A stretch of 64,000 nt of DNA. Origin: Sandaracinaceae bacterium. Its GTDB lineage: Bacteria > Myxococcota_A > Polyangia > Polyangiales > Sandaracinaceae. Positions within the stretch are counted from its first letter, which is position 1, and each line of letters opens with the position of its first letter. The notes below the pieces were generated by a model. It did not search any database. It saw only the letters and a list, made by a program, of their open reading frames with translations, and was not told the DNA's origin. The stretch covers positions 33,590-97,589 of the forward strand of contig JAVJQK010000047.1 of NCBI GenBank assembly GCA_040218145.1, in the 5' to 3' direction. Positions 18,870 through 27,460 of this stretch are shown here, in pieces. The position numbers and the translations under genes are program-made.

Positions 18870-19970
18870 GTGGCACGCACCTTCACTCCCCAGACCCTCC
18901 CGTTCGGCCCCCCGGTCGCGCCGATGCTCGCCAAGATCGCCGCGGCGATCCCGCGCGCGGGCGCGCATCTGTTCGAGCCCAAGTGGGACGGCTTCCGCAC
19001 GCTCGTCTTCCGCGACGGCGACCAGCTCCATCTCCAGAGCCGCGATCAGAAGCCGATGCTGCGCTACTTCCCCGAGCTGAGCGCGCCGATGCTCGCCCAG
19101 CTCCCGGACGCGTGCGTGCTCGACGGGGAGCTCATCCTCGCGCTCGACGACCGGCTCGACTTCGAGGCGCTGCAGATGCGCATCCACCCGGCGAAGTCGC
19201 GCGTGACCGAGCTCGCGGAACGGACGCCCGCGTCGTTCGTCGCCTTCGATCTCCTGGCGCTCGGGGGCGAGGACCTCCGGGAGCGCCCCATGAGCGAGCG
19301 CCGCGAACGGCTCGAGTCCGCGCTGGCCTCGGTGCGCGATCCGCTCTTCGTGACCCCCGTGACCCGTGACCCGGACGAGGCGGAGCGCTGGTTTCGTCGC
19401 TTCGAGGGGGCGGGGCTCGACGGGGTGATCGCGAAGCCCGAGTCGTTGACGTACCAGCCCAAGAAGCGGGCGATGCTGAAGATCAAGCACGTGCGCACGT
19501 GTGACGTGGTCGTGGCCGGCTTCCGCTGGCACAAGAAGGGCCCCGGGGAGCTGATCGGATCGCTCCTGCTCGGGCTCTACGATCTCGAGGGCGGGCTGCA
19601 CCACGTCGGGGTGACGAGCTCGTTCAAGATGGATCAGCGGCGCGCCCTCGCGGAGGAGCTGGAGCCGCTGCGCGAAGGCGCGCTCGACGGGCACCCGTGG
19701 GCCGACTGGGCGCGGGCGCAGGGGGAGACGCGTCAGCCGGGCATGCAGAGCCGCTGGAGCGCGGGCAAGGACCTCTCCTGGGAGCCGCTCCGGATCGAGC
19801 GCGTGTGCGAGGTGAAGTTCGACCACCTGCAGGGCGAGCGCTTCCGCCACGCGGCGACGTTTCTCCACTGGCGGCACGACAAGGCGCCCGAGGAGTGCCG
19901 CTACGATCAGATCGCGGACGTGCCCCCGTACGACCTGGAGCGGATCTTCGCCGGCGCGCCCGATCTATGA
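18870..19970 (+). CDS. ligC: ATP-dependent DNA ligase, LigC type
   Basis: 366 residues. Adenylation motif EPKWDGFRTLVF carries the nucleophilic Lys38 (KxDG). Later nucleotidyltransferase motifs are LDGEL (III), FVAFDLLAL (IIIa), GLDGVIAKP (IV) and AMLKIKHVRTCDVVVAGF (V). The C-terminal OB domain runs to the RHGDKAPEEC-like HWRHDKAPEECRY. Size and wording match the stand-alone LigC ligases and the ligase domain of LigD, enzymes associated with non-homologous end joining and excision repair in bacteria. GTG start 9 nt after the ABC gene stop. A separate LigD-type polymerase is encoded at 22597-23922. Confidence 0.9.
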   Translation: MARTFTPQTLPFGPPVAPMLAKIAAAIPRAGAHLFEPKWDGFRTLVFRDGDQLHLQSRDQKPMLRYFPELSAPMLAQLPDACVLDGELILALDDRLDFEALQMRIHPAKSRVTELAERTPASFVAFDLLALGGEDLRERPMSERRERLESALASVRDPLFVTPVTRDPDEAERWFRRFEGAGLDGVIAKPESLTYQPKKRAMLKIKHVRTCDVVVAGFRWHKKGPGELIGSLLLGLYDLEGGLHHVGVTSSFKMDQRRALAEELEPLREGALDGHPWADWARAQGETRQPGMQSRWSAGKDLSWEPLRIERVCEVKFDHLQGERFRHAATFLHWRHDKAPEECRYDQIADVPPYDLERIFAGAPDL

Positions 19971-19976
19971 TGGGGC

Positions 19977-22676
19977 ATGCGCTTGGCTCGCCCCACTCGA
20001 CACTGCCTGCCCTCTCTTCTGCTCCTGCTGCCGCTCATCGCGCGCCCCGCCGCGGCGCAGGAGCGCACCGTCTTCGACTTCTCGGCCCCCGCGGCGGGCC
20101 AGCGCGGCGACTACGAGGCGAGCGCGGGCGCCGAGGTCGCCGAGGGCCAGGGGCGCCTCGCGGCGCGGGACGGATGGGCCGAGCGCGCTCAGCCGACGCG
20201 GGCGGCGATCGACGTGAGCAACGCGGGGATCGAGACCCCGCGCGCCGTGCTCTCCGTGCCGGTCGACGGGCTCCCCGCCGCGCTCCGTCGCGCGCTGGGC
20301 GTGGACGGAACCGACGCGACGGCCTGGCTGCCAGACGGAACGCGGCTGGACCGCCCGGTCGCGGCCGGGATCTCGAGCCCGAGCGCGCTCGGCGTCTTCC
20401 ACGTCCGCGTCCCCACGCTCCCGGCGGGCGCGTCCTCGATCGTGCTCTACGCCGGCGATCGGAGCGGCGCCGCGGCGGTGGACGAGCTGGCGTTCTTCAC
20501 CGACCCGACGCCCGTCGTCCGCACGTTCGTGACCGGGGCCTACCTCGCCACGAACGCGACGGTGGTGAGCCTGGTCGCGTCCAACGACGTGATCCTCGAT
20601 GGCGCGGCCGACTTCTTCGGGGGCGCGCTCGAGAGCCGAAACCGGGCCGCGGGCGCGCTCGGGACCGAGATCGTCTCCGCGGGTCCCATCGCGGCGACCT
20701 GGCTCGGCGCGGGGGGCGACGCGTTCCCGCCGGAGTCCTTCGCCGGGCAAGCGTTCGTGATCCCCGCGCCGCGCTACGACGAGGCGCTCTTCGTCGTCGC
20801 GCCGTTCGGCGAGGCCACGCTCACCTTCGGCCAGCCCGGGCTCTCGCCGCAGGTGGTCGCGGCGGGGAGCGCGCGCCGCATCACGACCCTCGTGGCGGAC
20901 GGGGCGAGCGTGCACTTCACGAGCGACGCCCCCGTCGTCGTGGTGCGCGGGAGCGACTCCGGGGACATCACGCCGATGCCGCCCGCGGCGACGCGGCTCA
21001 TCGGCGTGGGCAGCGGATCGGTGCGCGTGGCCGCGGGGGCGAGCCCGGCCAGCCTCACCTACTACCTGTCCAGCGGCGCGACCCAGACCGCGACGGTGCC
21101 CGCCAACGGAGAGCTCACCCTCACCGGGGGCGCGGCGCAGGGGACCGGGGACGCCTTTCGGATCGTCAGCGACACCCCCATCGGCGCGATCACCTACGGC
21201 GACGGGGACGGGGGGGAGGCGGTCGCCTTCCTGCCGCCGACGCTCCTGGGCCGGGAGCTGGTCGTCCCGTTCGGGGCCCAGTTCGTGGCCATCGCGTCGG
21301 CGCTCCCGAACACGACGTGTCGGGTGCTGGCGGCGGACGGAACCGAGCTGGCGAGCGGGCGCACGAGCGCGTTCGCGCCGCCCGTGCCGGGCAAGCTCTT
21401 CTTCGGCAGCGCGACGAACGGCCTCAGAATCGCCGGCCCGGCCGCCCTCCGCTGCGACGCCGCGGTCTGGGCGCTCGCCGAGGACGCGTCCAGCGAGACG
21501 GAGAAGCTCCTCATCGCTTCGGTCGCGCATCGACCTCACCCCGGGGGCGAGGTGTCGTTCAGCGCCGGCGCGGCGGAGACCCGGTTCGACGCGGGCTCCG
21601 CGTGGGTGCGCACGCCGGGCTTCGCCCCCTCGCGGCCCATGGTGGGCGTCGCGTCGCTCGAGCCGGTCGAGGTGATCGACGGGGTCGGCGCCACGGTCGG
21701 CTACCAGATCTCGGTGGACGGCGGCGCGACGTGGTCGGTGCCGGCGGGCGCGGCGCTGCGGGAGGCGACGGAGGGTGAGGGCGCGGCCGCGACGGACTTC
21801 GCGGGGGTGTCGTTTCCAGAGACCGACGCGGTGCAGGTCCGCGTGCTCCTCTCCACCGACGGCGTGGACGACGCGGCCGTCGACGAGCTCGCGGTGGAGG
21901 CGACCCTCGTCCCGCCGCCCGCCGGCTTCGCGTTCGACGACATCGCCAGCCCTCAGCGGGTCGGGGTCGCGCACGACGTGACCCTGCGCCTGGTGGACGC
22001 GGCGGGCGCGACGGTGCGGATCGACGGCGAGGTGGAGATCGGGAGCGACCCCGCTTCCGTCTACCCCGGCACCACGGGCGCGCTGGTCGACGGCGTGGCG
22101 ACGCTCTCGGTGACGCCGGAGGCGGGGGCGTCCATGGTCTTCCTCGTGGCGCGCATGGGCGACTCGCTGGTCGGCAGCTCGGCGCCTTTCGAGGTCGTCG
22201 CCGCCTCTTCGACCCGCACGCTCACGGTCGTGGACGGCGACGGACAGACCGGCGCTCCCGGCGCGGCGCTCGATGCCCCGGTCGCGGTGCGGCTGACCGA
22301 CCCCGAGGGCGCGCCCGTCGTGGGCGAGCGGGTGACGGTCCGCGTGGTGGGCGGCGGCGCCGTCAGCCCGGAGGACGGCGAGACCGATGACGACGGGCGG
22401 CTGTCGGTCACGTGGACGCTCGGCGCGAGCGGGGATCAGCAGCTCCACTTCGCGCTCTCGGACGACGACGCGGTGACCGTCGTGGCCACGGCCCGCTTCG
22501 TGGAGGCGGGCGGCGGATGTGACTGCGCGGCGGCGCCCGGCCGTCGCGCGCCGCTCGGCGGGCTGGGCCTGCTCGCGCTGCTCTGCCTCGCGCTCCTCAG
22601 TCGGACCAGGGGTCGTAGTCGGGGTCGGGCGGCTCCTGCGGGGGCCGAGACGCCTCCGGCACGTGGCGCAGGTTGA
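19977..22676 (+). CDS. MYXO-CTERM surface protein with Ig-like (Big) domain
   Basis: 899 residues. A cleavable signal (LPSLLLLLPLIARPAAAQ) leads to a long beta-rich region of Ala/Gly-rich repeats (residues ~30-640), then a Big/invasin-like domain (TLTVVDGDGQTGAPG, VAVRLTDPEGAPVVGERVTV). The C-terminus has a Gly/Cys signal GGGCDCAAAPG, a hydrophobic span LGGLGLLALLCLALL and an Arg cluster: the MYXO-CTERM tripartite sorting signal, whose Cys is the expected processing and attachment site. An unusually long ~24-residue tail follows the Arg cluster. The last 80 nt overlap the convergent polymerase gene. Confidence 0.85.
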   Translation: MRLARPTRHCLPSLLLLLPLIARPAAAQERTVFDFSAPAAGQRGDYEASAGAEVAEGQGRLAARDGWAERAQPTRAAIDVSNAGIETPRAVLSVPVDGLPAALRRALGVDGTDATAWLPDGTRLDRPVAAGISSPSALGVFHVRVPTLPAGASSIVLYAGDRSGAAAVDELAFFTDPTPVVRTFVTGAYLATNATVVSLVASNDVILDGAADFFGGALESRNRAAGALGTEIVSAGPIAATWLGAGGDAFPPESFAGQAFVIPAPRYDEALFVVAPFGEATLTFGQPGLSPQVVAAGSARRITTLVADGASVHFTSDAPVVVVRGSDSGDITPMPPAATRLIGVGSGSVRVAAGASPASLTYYLSSGATQTATVPANGELTLTGGAAQGTGDAFRIVSDTPIGAITYGDGDGGEAVAFLPPTLLGRELVVPFGAQFVAIASALPNTTCRVLAADGTELASGRTSAFAPPVPGKLFFGSATNGLRIAGPAALRCDAAVWALAEDASSETEKLLIASVAHRPHPGGEVSFSAGAAETRFDAGSAWVRTPGFAPSRPMVGVASLEPVEVIDGVGATVGYQISVDGGATWSVPAGAALREATEGEGAAATDFAGVSFPETDAVQVRVLLSTDGVDDAAVDELAVEATLVPPPAGFAFDDIASPQRVGVAHDVTLRLVDAAGATVRIDGEVEIGSDPASVYPGTTGALVDGVATLSVTPEAGASMVFLVARMGDSLVGSSAPFEVVAASSTRTLTVVDGDGQTGAPGAALDAPVAVRLTDPEGAPVVGERVTVRVVGGGAVSPEDGETDDDGRLSVTWTLGASGDQQLHFALSDDDAVTVVATARFVEAGGGCDCAAAPGRRAPLGGLGLLALLCLALLSRTRGRSRGRAAPAGAETPPARGAG

Positions 22677-23922
22677 CGCGGACGCGGGTCCACGTCGTGT
22701 ATCGCCCGCGCATGGCGTCGACGAGCACGTCGGCGGGCTCGAGGTGGGACGCCGCCACCGGGTGACGCAGCTTCCAGCGCTCGAGCCCGTCGAGCGCGTC
22801 GTCCTTCTTCGCCGCCTTGGCGATCACGAGGAGCGGGAACCTGGGCTTGCGGCGACCAGCCTTGGCGGCAGCGCTCTTGGCGGTGTGCGCCTCGGCGGGG
22901 CTGTCCATTTTCGGGCCGTCCTTCGCGCGTGAGGGCTGGACGCGCTTCGGCTCGTCGGCGCCCTTCTGGTAGTGCGGTGGCCACGGCGCGTCGCCGAGCC
23001 CCTCCGAAGCGTGTCGCTCGGCCAGCTCGAGCAGAGGCGTCAGCGAGCACGGCGCGTCGTCGATCCCGGCGTGGGGATCCCCGATCGCCTCGAAGCGCGC
23101 GGGCACGGTCACGAGCGTGAAGTCGCGGGGGTCGCACTCGAACAGCTCCTCCCACGTGACCGGCGTCGAGACCCGCGCGTCCTTCGTGGGGCGCACCGAG
23201 TAGGCGCTCGCGACGGTGCGGTCCTTCGCGTTCTGGTTGTAGTCGAGGAAGACGCCGTGACGCTCCTCCTTCCACCACTTGCTCGTCGCGATGCTGGGCG
23301 CGCGCCGCTCGACGTCGCGGGCGAGGGCCAGCGCGGCGCGGCGCACCTCGTCGAAGCTCCAGCGCGGGTGGATGCGCACGTTCACGTGCACGCCGCGGGA
23401 GCCGCTCGTCTTGGGCCAGCCCACCATGCCCAGGTCCTCGAGGGACGCGCGCACCACCTTGGCCACCTCGATGATCTGCGGCCACTCGACGCCGGGCACG
23501 GGGTCGAGGTCCACGCGCAGCTCGTCCGGGTGATCGAGGTCGTCGGCCCGCACGGGGTGCGGGTTCAGGTCGATGTTGCCGAGGTTGGCCATCCAGGCCA
23601 GGTCCGCCGCCTCGCGCGGCACGATCTCCTCGGCGCTCCGGCCGCTCGGGAAGCGGAGCACCACCGTGTCGAGCCACGCGGGCCGCGACTTCGGCGCGCG
23701 CTTCTGGAAGAAGAACTCCTCCTCCACGCCCTTCACGTAGCGCTTGAGCACGGTGGGGCGGCCGCCCGCGCCCCGGAGCGCGCCCTCCGCCACGGCCACG
23801 TAGTACCGGACGAGGTCGAGCTTGGTGTGCCCGGCCTGCGGGAAATAGACCCGGTCGGGGCTGGAGATGGACACCTCGCGGTCTCCCACCTCGAGGGTCA
23901 GTCGTTTCTTCGCGGCCCCCAT
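22597..23922 (-). CDS. LigD-type DNA polymerase/primase (PolDom)
   Basis: 441 residues. Archaeo-eukaryotic primase fold of the LigD polymerase module: the catalytic metal-binding pair is in ELRVDLDPV (Asp138, Asp140), the nucleotide-binding loop is KTSGSRGVHV (171-180), and VLKRYVKGVEEEFFFQKRAP and DLAWMANLGNIDLNPHP are typical. It fills gaps and adds ribonucleotides at DNA ends during bacterial non-homologous end joining. Here the polymerase is separate from the ligase (18870-19970). Residues ~330-400 are a Lys/Ala-rich linker, followed by a short extra C-terminal domain (ADVLVDAMRGRYTTWTRVRVNL). No Ku gene is in the window. Confidence 0.9.
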   Translation of the reverse strand: MGAAKKRLTLEVGDREVSISSPDRVYFPQAGHTKLDLVRYYVAVAEGALRGAGGRPTVLKRYVKGVEEEFFFQKRAPKSRPAWLDTVVLRFPSGRSAEEIVPREAADLAWMANLGNIDLNPHPVRADDLDHPDELRVDLDPVPGVEWPQIIEVAKVVRASLEDLGMVGWPKTSGSRGVHVNVRIHPRWSFDEVRRAALALARDVERRAPSIATSKWWKEERHGVFLDYNQNAKDRTVASAYSVRPTKDARVSTPVTWEELFECDPRDFTLVTVPARFEAIGDPHAGIDDAPCSLTPLLELAERHASEGLGDAPWPPHYQKGADEPKRVQPSRAKDGPKMDSPAEAHTAKSAAAKAGRRKPRFPLLVIAKAAKKDDALDGLERWKLRHPVAASHLEPADVLVDAMRGRYTTWTRVRVNLRHVPEASRPPQEPPDPDYDPWSD

Positions 23923-24038
23923 GCCGTAGAACGATAGAGCGTCTCGTCCGTCTGGTCCTCTTCGCCGTGGGGGCCGAGCAGGTGACTCTCGATGACGGGT
24001 ATGTGACGGATTTCGATGCTACCGTGTCCAGCGGGGGT

Positions 24039-25169
24039 ATGGACGACCGCGAGCGGGATCGACTGCAGCTCGCCGCCGCCTGGAGCCGCGTGGTGCTCGG
24101 GGGGGTGGCGCTCGTATTGATGCCGCTCGTCTACCCTGGGCTAGGCGCGTACCGCTGGGTCTTCGGCGTCTACGTGGGCCTGTCCCTGCTGGGGCAGCTG
24201 TTCATCTGGAAGGGCATCGGCGGCATGCCCCGCGCGGTGCTGGGCGGCGTGGTCGACATGGCCGTGCTCACGTTCCTCGTGCACCGGATCGGCAGCACGG
24301 CGACGATGATGGTCTCCGTCTACTTCTTCGCGGCCATCCTCAACACGCTCGTCGTCGGCCGCCGGGTCGGGGTCTCGCTCGCGCTGTGCGGCGCGGCCCT
24401 CTACTCGATGGTCGTCGTCGCCGAGGCCAACGGCTGGATCCCCTATGGGCCGGACTCGCCGTCCTTCGCGGGCAACGCGCCGAGTCGCGTGGAGGCCGCG
24501 GTCACCACGGGGCTGCTGTCGACGCTGCTGGTGCTGTCCGCGGCGGTGGTCGGCTTGCTGGTCTCGCGGATCCGGACCCGCGAGGCGGAGCTGCTCGCGG
24601 CCAACACCAAGCTCGAGGAGCTGAGCCTCCGCGATCCGCTGACCCAGCTGTTCAACCGCCGCCACCTCATGGCCCGGCTCGAGGACGAGCTGGCCCGAGT
24701 TCGCCGCGGCGCCGAGCTCGCGGTGGTGATGATCGACCTCGACCGCTTCAAGCGGGTCAACGACCTGCGCGGCCACCAGGCGGGCGATGAGGTGCTCAAG
24801 CAGATCGCGCACGCACTCGCGGGGGCGACGCGCGAGGTCGACGTGCCCGGCCGATACGGCGGGGACGAGTTCGTGGTGATCCTGCCCGACACCGACTCCG
24901 TGGCCGCGATGCCCGTCGCGCGTCGCCTCGCCGAGGCGGTGCGCGCGGTGGGCGAGGCGTTCGACGCCGAGCAGCCGGTCACGGCGAGCGTGGGCGTCGC
25001 GACCGCGCGGGCCGACGACGACGCGCGCGGCCTCATCCAGCGCGCGGACGAGAACGCCTACCGAGCCAAGAAGTCGGGGGGCGACCGCGTCTCGCTCGCG
25101 CCCGTGATCGGCACCTCGGGGGAGTGGGACGCGCCCGTCTCCACCGGCGTGCGGCCCAAGACCGGCTGA
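24039..25169 (+). CDS. Membrane-bound diguanylate cyclase (GGDEF)
   Basis: 376 residues from ATG 24039 (GTG 23967 would add 24). About six transmembrane helices (residues ~15-185) form a MASE-like sensor. After a short coiled coil (TREAELLAANTKLEELSLRD) comes a GGDEF domain with DPLTQLFNRRHLM, the metal-binding DLDRFKRVND and active-site RYGGDEF. The RxxD five residues before it (REVDVPGRY) is an intact inhibitory I-site, so product feedback is expected. It makes the second messenger cyclic di-GMP. AT-richer sequence precedes 24039 and may hold the promoter. Confidence 0.9.
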   Translation: MDDRERDRLQLAAAWSRVVLGGVALVLMPLVYPGLGAYRWVFGVYVGLSLLGQLFIWKGIGGMPRAVLGGVVDMAVLTFLVHRIGSTATMMVSVYFFAAILNTLVVGRRVGVSLALCGAALYSMVVVAEANGWIPYGPDSPSFAGNAPSRVEAAVTTGLLSTLLVLSAAVVGLLVSRIRTREAELLAANTKLEELSLRDPLTQLFNRRHLMARLEDELARVRRGAELAVVMIDLDRFKRVNDLRGHQAGDEVLKQIAHALAGATREVDVPGRYGGDEFVVILPDTDSVAAMPVARRLAEAVRAVGEAFDAEQPVTASVGVATARADDDARGLIQRADENAYRAKKSGGDRVSLAPVIGTSGEWDAPVSTGVRPKTG

Positions 25170-25184
25170 GCCCGCACCCCTGGC

Positions 25185-27194
25185 TCAGCGCAGCTCTGGC
25201 TCTCGAGCCGGCAGCCAACCGGCGAGGGCGCGTCGGAGCGCGCGCATGGCCGAGGGCACGCTCGCGTGTCCACCCTCGACCGCGCTCTCGGGCCACGGGC
25301 GACGCTCGAGGACCCGCGCCCGGACCAGCGCCGCGTCCGCGGGGGCCATCGCGGGGAGCTCGCCCGCGTGCGCCTCGACGAGCGCGGTGATGGCCGACGC
25401 CGCGGACTCGTAGGGGCGCGGGCCGAAGAGGTAGGCCCGCGCCGTCTCCACCAGCTGGTCGCGGGTCGCGGGGCGCGGCTCGGGCAGATCCAGCGCGAGC
25501 GCGTCGTGCAGCGCCGGATCGAGCCGGAGGTCTCCCGCGCCGTCCAGCAGCGCGCGCTGGAGCGGCCAGTCTCGCGCGAGGTCCTCGCGCAGGCCCTCGA
25601 CGAGCGCCTTCGCCTCGGGCGTCACCGGGCGGATCATCACCGCGGACGGCTCGCCGGTGCGCGCGCCGCGGGAGCTGCCGACCCGGACGAGCTGATAGCC
25701 GACGCTCCGCCGGAAGCGCAGCAGCTCCCGGGTCACGCCGAAGAGCGTCCCGAAGAGCGCGGGCGCGTCCTCCGCCGCGTGCGTCGCGTGCACGTGCTCG
25801 ATGAGCCGGGTCGCGAGGCCGCGCCGGCGCAGCGCGGGGTGGGTCGCGATGCGCACGCTCCGGATCATCGGCAGGGTCCCGGCGCGAACCCGGCCCGCGT
25901 GCGAGATCAGGGTGTCGGGGAGGGCGTGCCCCCGGATCCGCGCCTCGCCCCGCGCGATCGCCTCGCACCTGGAGAGCGGCAAGGAACCTTCCTTCGCGAC
26001 GAGGGTCGCCGCGACGACGCGGCCCCGGAAGCGCAGCGCGTGCAGCGCCAGGTTCGGCGCGTCGAGGATCCGCTGGAGATCGCTCGGCGTGGTCCGGTAG
26101 TGGGCGTGCACGAGCAGGCCGAAGAAGTCGCGCAGCTGCGTCTCGTCCGCCGCGAGCGCGTCGCGATCCAGGGTGACGGCCTCCACGGCGTCGAGCGTCG
26201 CCTCTTCGACCCCCGTCGCGGGCTCGGCGTCGAGCGCGAGCGCCCCGAAGAGCGCGCGCTCGAGCGGGTCGTCGTCGGCCCAGCGGATGGGCGCGCGGAG
26301 CCGGAGCTCGTCGAGCGGCCGCGCGCGGTCGCGGAGCTCTTCCACGAAGCGCAGCACGAAGCCGCGACCCGTCCCCTCGTAGCCGTGGGCCGTGGTGGCG
26401 AACGCGAGGCGCGCCTCGGGGTGCCTGCGCTCGATGGCGCGCAGCAACGGGACGGGGATCTGCGCCGCCTCGTCGACGACGATCACGTCCGCCTCCGCGT
26501 CGAGGAGCGCGGCCGGGGCCATGAAGCGGAGGCGCGCGGTCTCGGTCACGCCCGGCCTGCCCGTCGCGAAGCGGAACAGCTCGCTCACCGCCTCCTCGCG
26601 CGCGGCGCTCACCACCACCCGGACGTCCGCCGGCAGCGCGGCGATGGCGAGCCCGAGCGCGCTCGACTTGCCGCGGCCGCGATCGCTCAACAGCACGCTC
26701 ACGCTCGGTGAGCGGCTCGAGAGCGAGGCGGTGAGGCGCGCGACGACCGCGGCCTGCTCGTCGGTGCCGCGGTCCGCCCGATCGGCGGCCTTGAGGGGCG
26801 CGGTATCCGACAGCGGCGCCAGCCAGCGCTCGACCCGACGAAAGAAGCGTACGCCGACGTCCTCCGGCGAGAACGGGTAGGCGGCCAGCCGCTCGCGTCC
26901 GGCCAGCGGCGGCGCGTCCGGCCAGCGCAGCACGAGCGCCCCGCCTCCCCGCACGAAGCCCTGCGTCTGGCCGAGCACGTCCGCGTCGAGGCCCGCGTGC
27001 ACGTCGAGCACCACCGCGTCGAATGCGCCGCCGAGGAGCCGGCGGACGCCCGCCGCGGTGCTCGTCTGGAAGGGGACCTCGCCCGCGCCCACCCAGAGGA
27101 CCTCGCGCGGATCCAGCGCCGCGCAGAGGGCGAGCGCGTCGCGCCGCGTCTCCTCCGGGGTGCCGCGGAGCATCACGCATCGGCGGGGCCGCAT
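25185..27194 (-). CDS. tmcA: tRNA(Met) cytidine acetyltransferase
   Basis: 669 residues. In the known family TmcA acetylates the wobble cytidine (C34) of elongator tRNA-Met, using ATP/GTP hydrolysis by a RecD-like helicase module and acetyl-CoA in a GNAT module. Seen here: N-terminal DUF1726-like domain (1-130), Walker A SDRGRGKSSALG (170-178), Walker B VIVVDEAAQIPVPLL (241-247), the family-specific GYEGTGRGF (271-279) and the GNAT motif [20 protein letters not shown]. The C-terminal tRNA-binding region follows. It lies alone, divergent from the thiamine-pyrophosphate enzyme. Confidence 0.93.
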   Translation of the reverse strand: MRPRRCVMLRGTPEETRRDALALCAALDPREVLWVGAGEVPFQTSTAAGVRRLLGGAFDAVVLDVHAGLDADVLGQTQGFVRGGGALVLRWPDAPPLAGRERLAAYPFSPEDVGVRFFRRVERWLAPLSDTAPLKAADRADRGTDEQAAVVARLTASLSSRSPSVSVLLSDRGRGKSSALGLAIAALPADVRVVVSAAREEAVSELFRFATGRPGVTETARLRFMAPAALLDAEADVIVVDEAAQIPVPLLRAIERRHPEARLAFATTAHGYEGTGRGFVLRFVEELRDRARPLDELRLRAPIRWADDDPLERALFGALALDAEPATGVEEATLDAVEAVTLDRDALAADETQLRDFFGLLVHAHYRTTPSDLQRILDAPNLALHALRFRGRVVAATLVAKEGSLPLSRCEAIARGEARIRGHALPDTLISHAGRVRAGTLPMIRSVRIATHPALRRRGLATRLIEHVHATHAAEDAPALFGTLFGVTRELLRFRRSVGYQLVRVGSSRGARTGEPSAVMIRPVTPEAKALVEGLREDLARDWPLQRALLDGAGDLRLDPALHDALALDLPEPRPATRDQLVETARAYLFGPRPYESAASAITALVEAHAGELPAMAPADAALVRARVLERRPWPESAVEGGHASVPSAMRALRRALAGWLPAREPELR

Positions 27195-27300
27195 GCCGCA
27201 TCTTCACCCGGCGCGCGGTCAGAGCAAGCAGGTCGCCGAGAAAGGCTGTCGGATGGATCCCGGAGCGCGACGTGGCGCGATTTCGGCGGGGCCGACGACG

Positions 27301-27316
27301 AAATGATGAATCATTT
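27301..27316. promoter_or_regulatory. AT-rich palindrome, candidate operator
   Basis: AAATGATGAATCATTT: two perfect 7-nt arms around a 2-nt centre, in the 266-nt gap between tmcA and the divergent thiamine-pyrophosphate enzyme gene. It is strikingly AT-rich for this genome. Its length and symmetry suit a dimeric repressor, but no regulator gene is adjacent. Confidence 0.4.
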
Positions 27317-27460
27317 TCGGAGGAGCGACTCGCCGGAAGAGCGTCGCGTCCCGCCCGGCGAGGCGCCGGCATTGGTTTCTCAGCGACCTGCAAGCGCGCT
27401 TTGATCCGGACCGGCCGCGCGTGCAGAATGGCGCACCCCGAACGCGGCTGGAGGCCCCGG

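Noticed and set aside
18444..19877. Minus-strand open frame opposite the DNA ligase
   Set aside because: The ligase motifs on the plus strand are complete; this frame has only Arg/His/Leu-rich composition.
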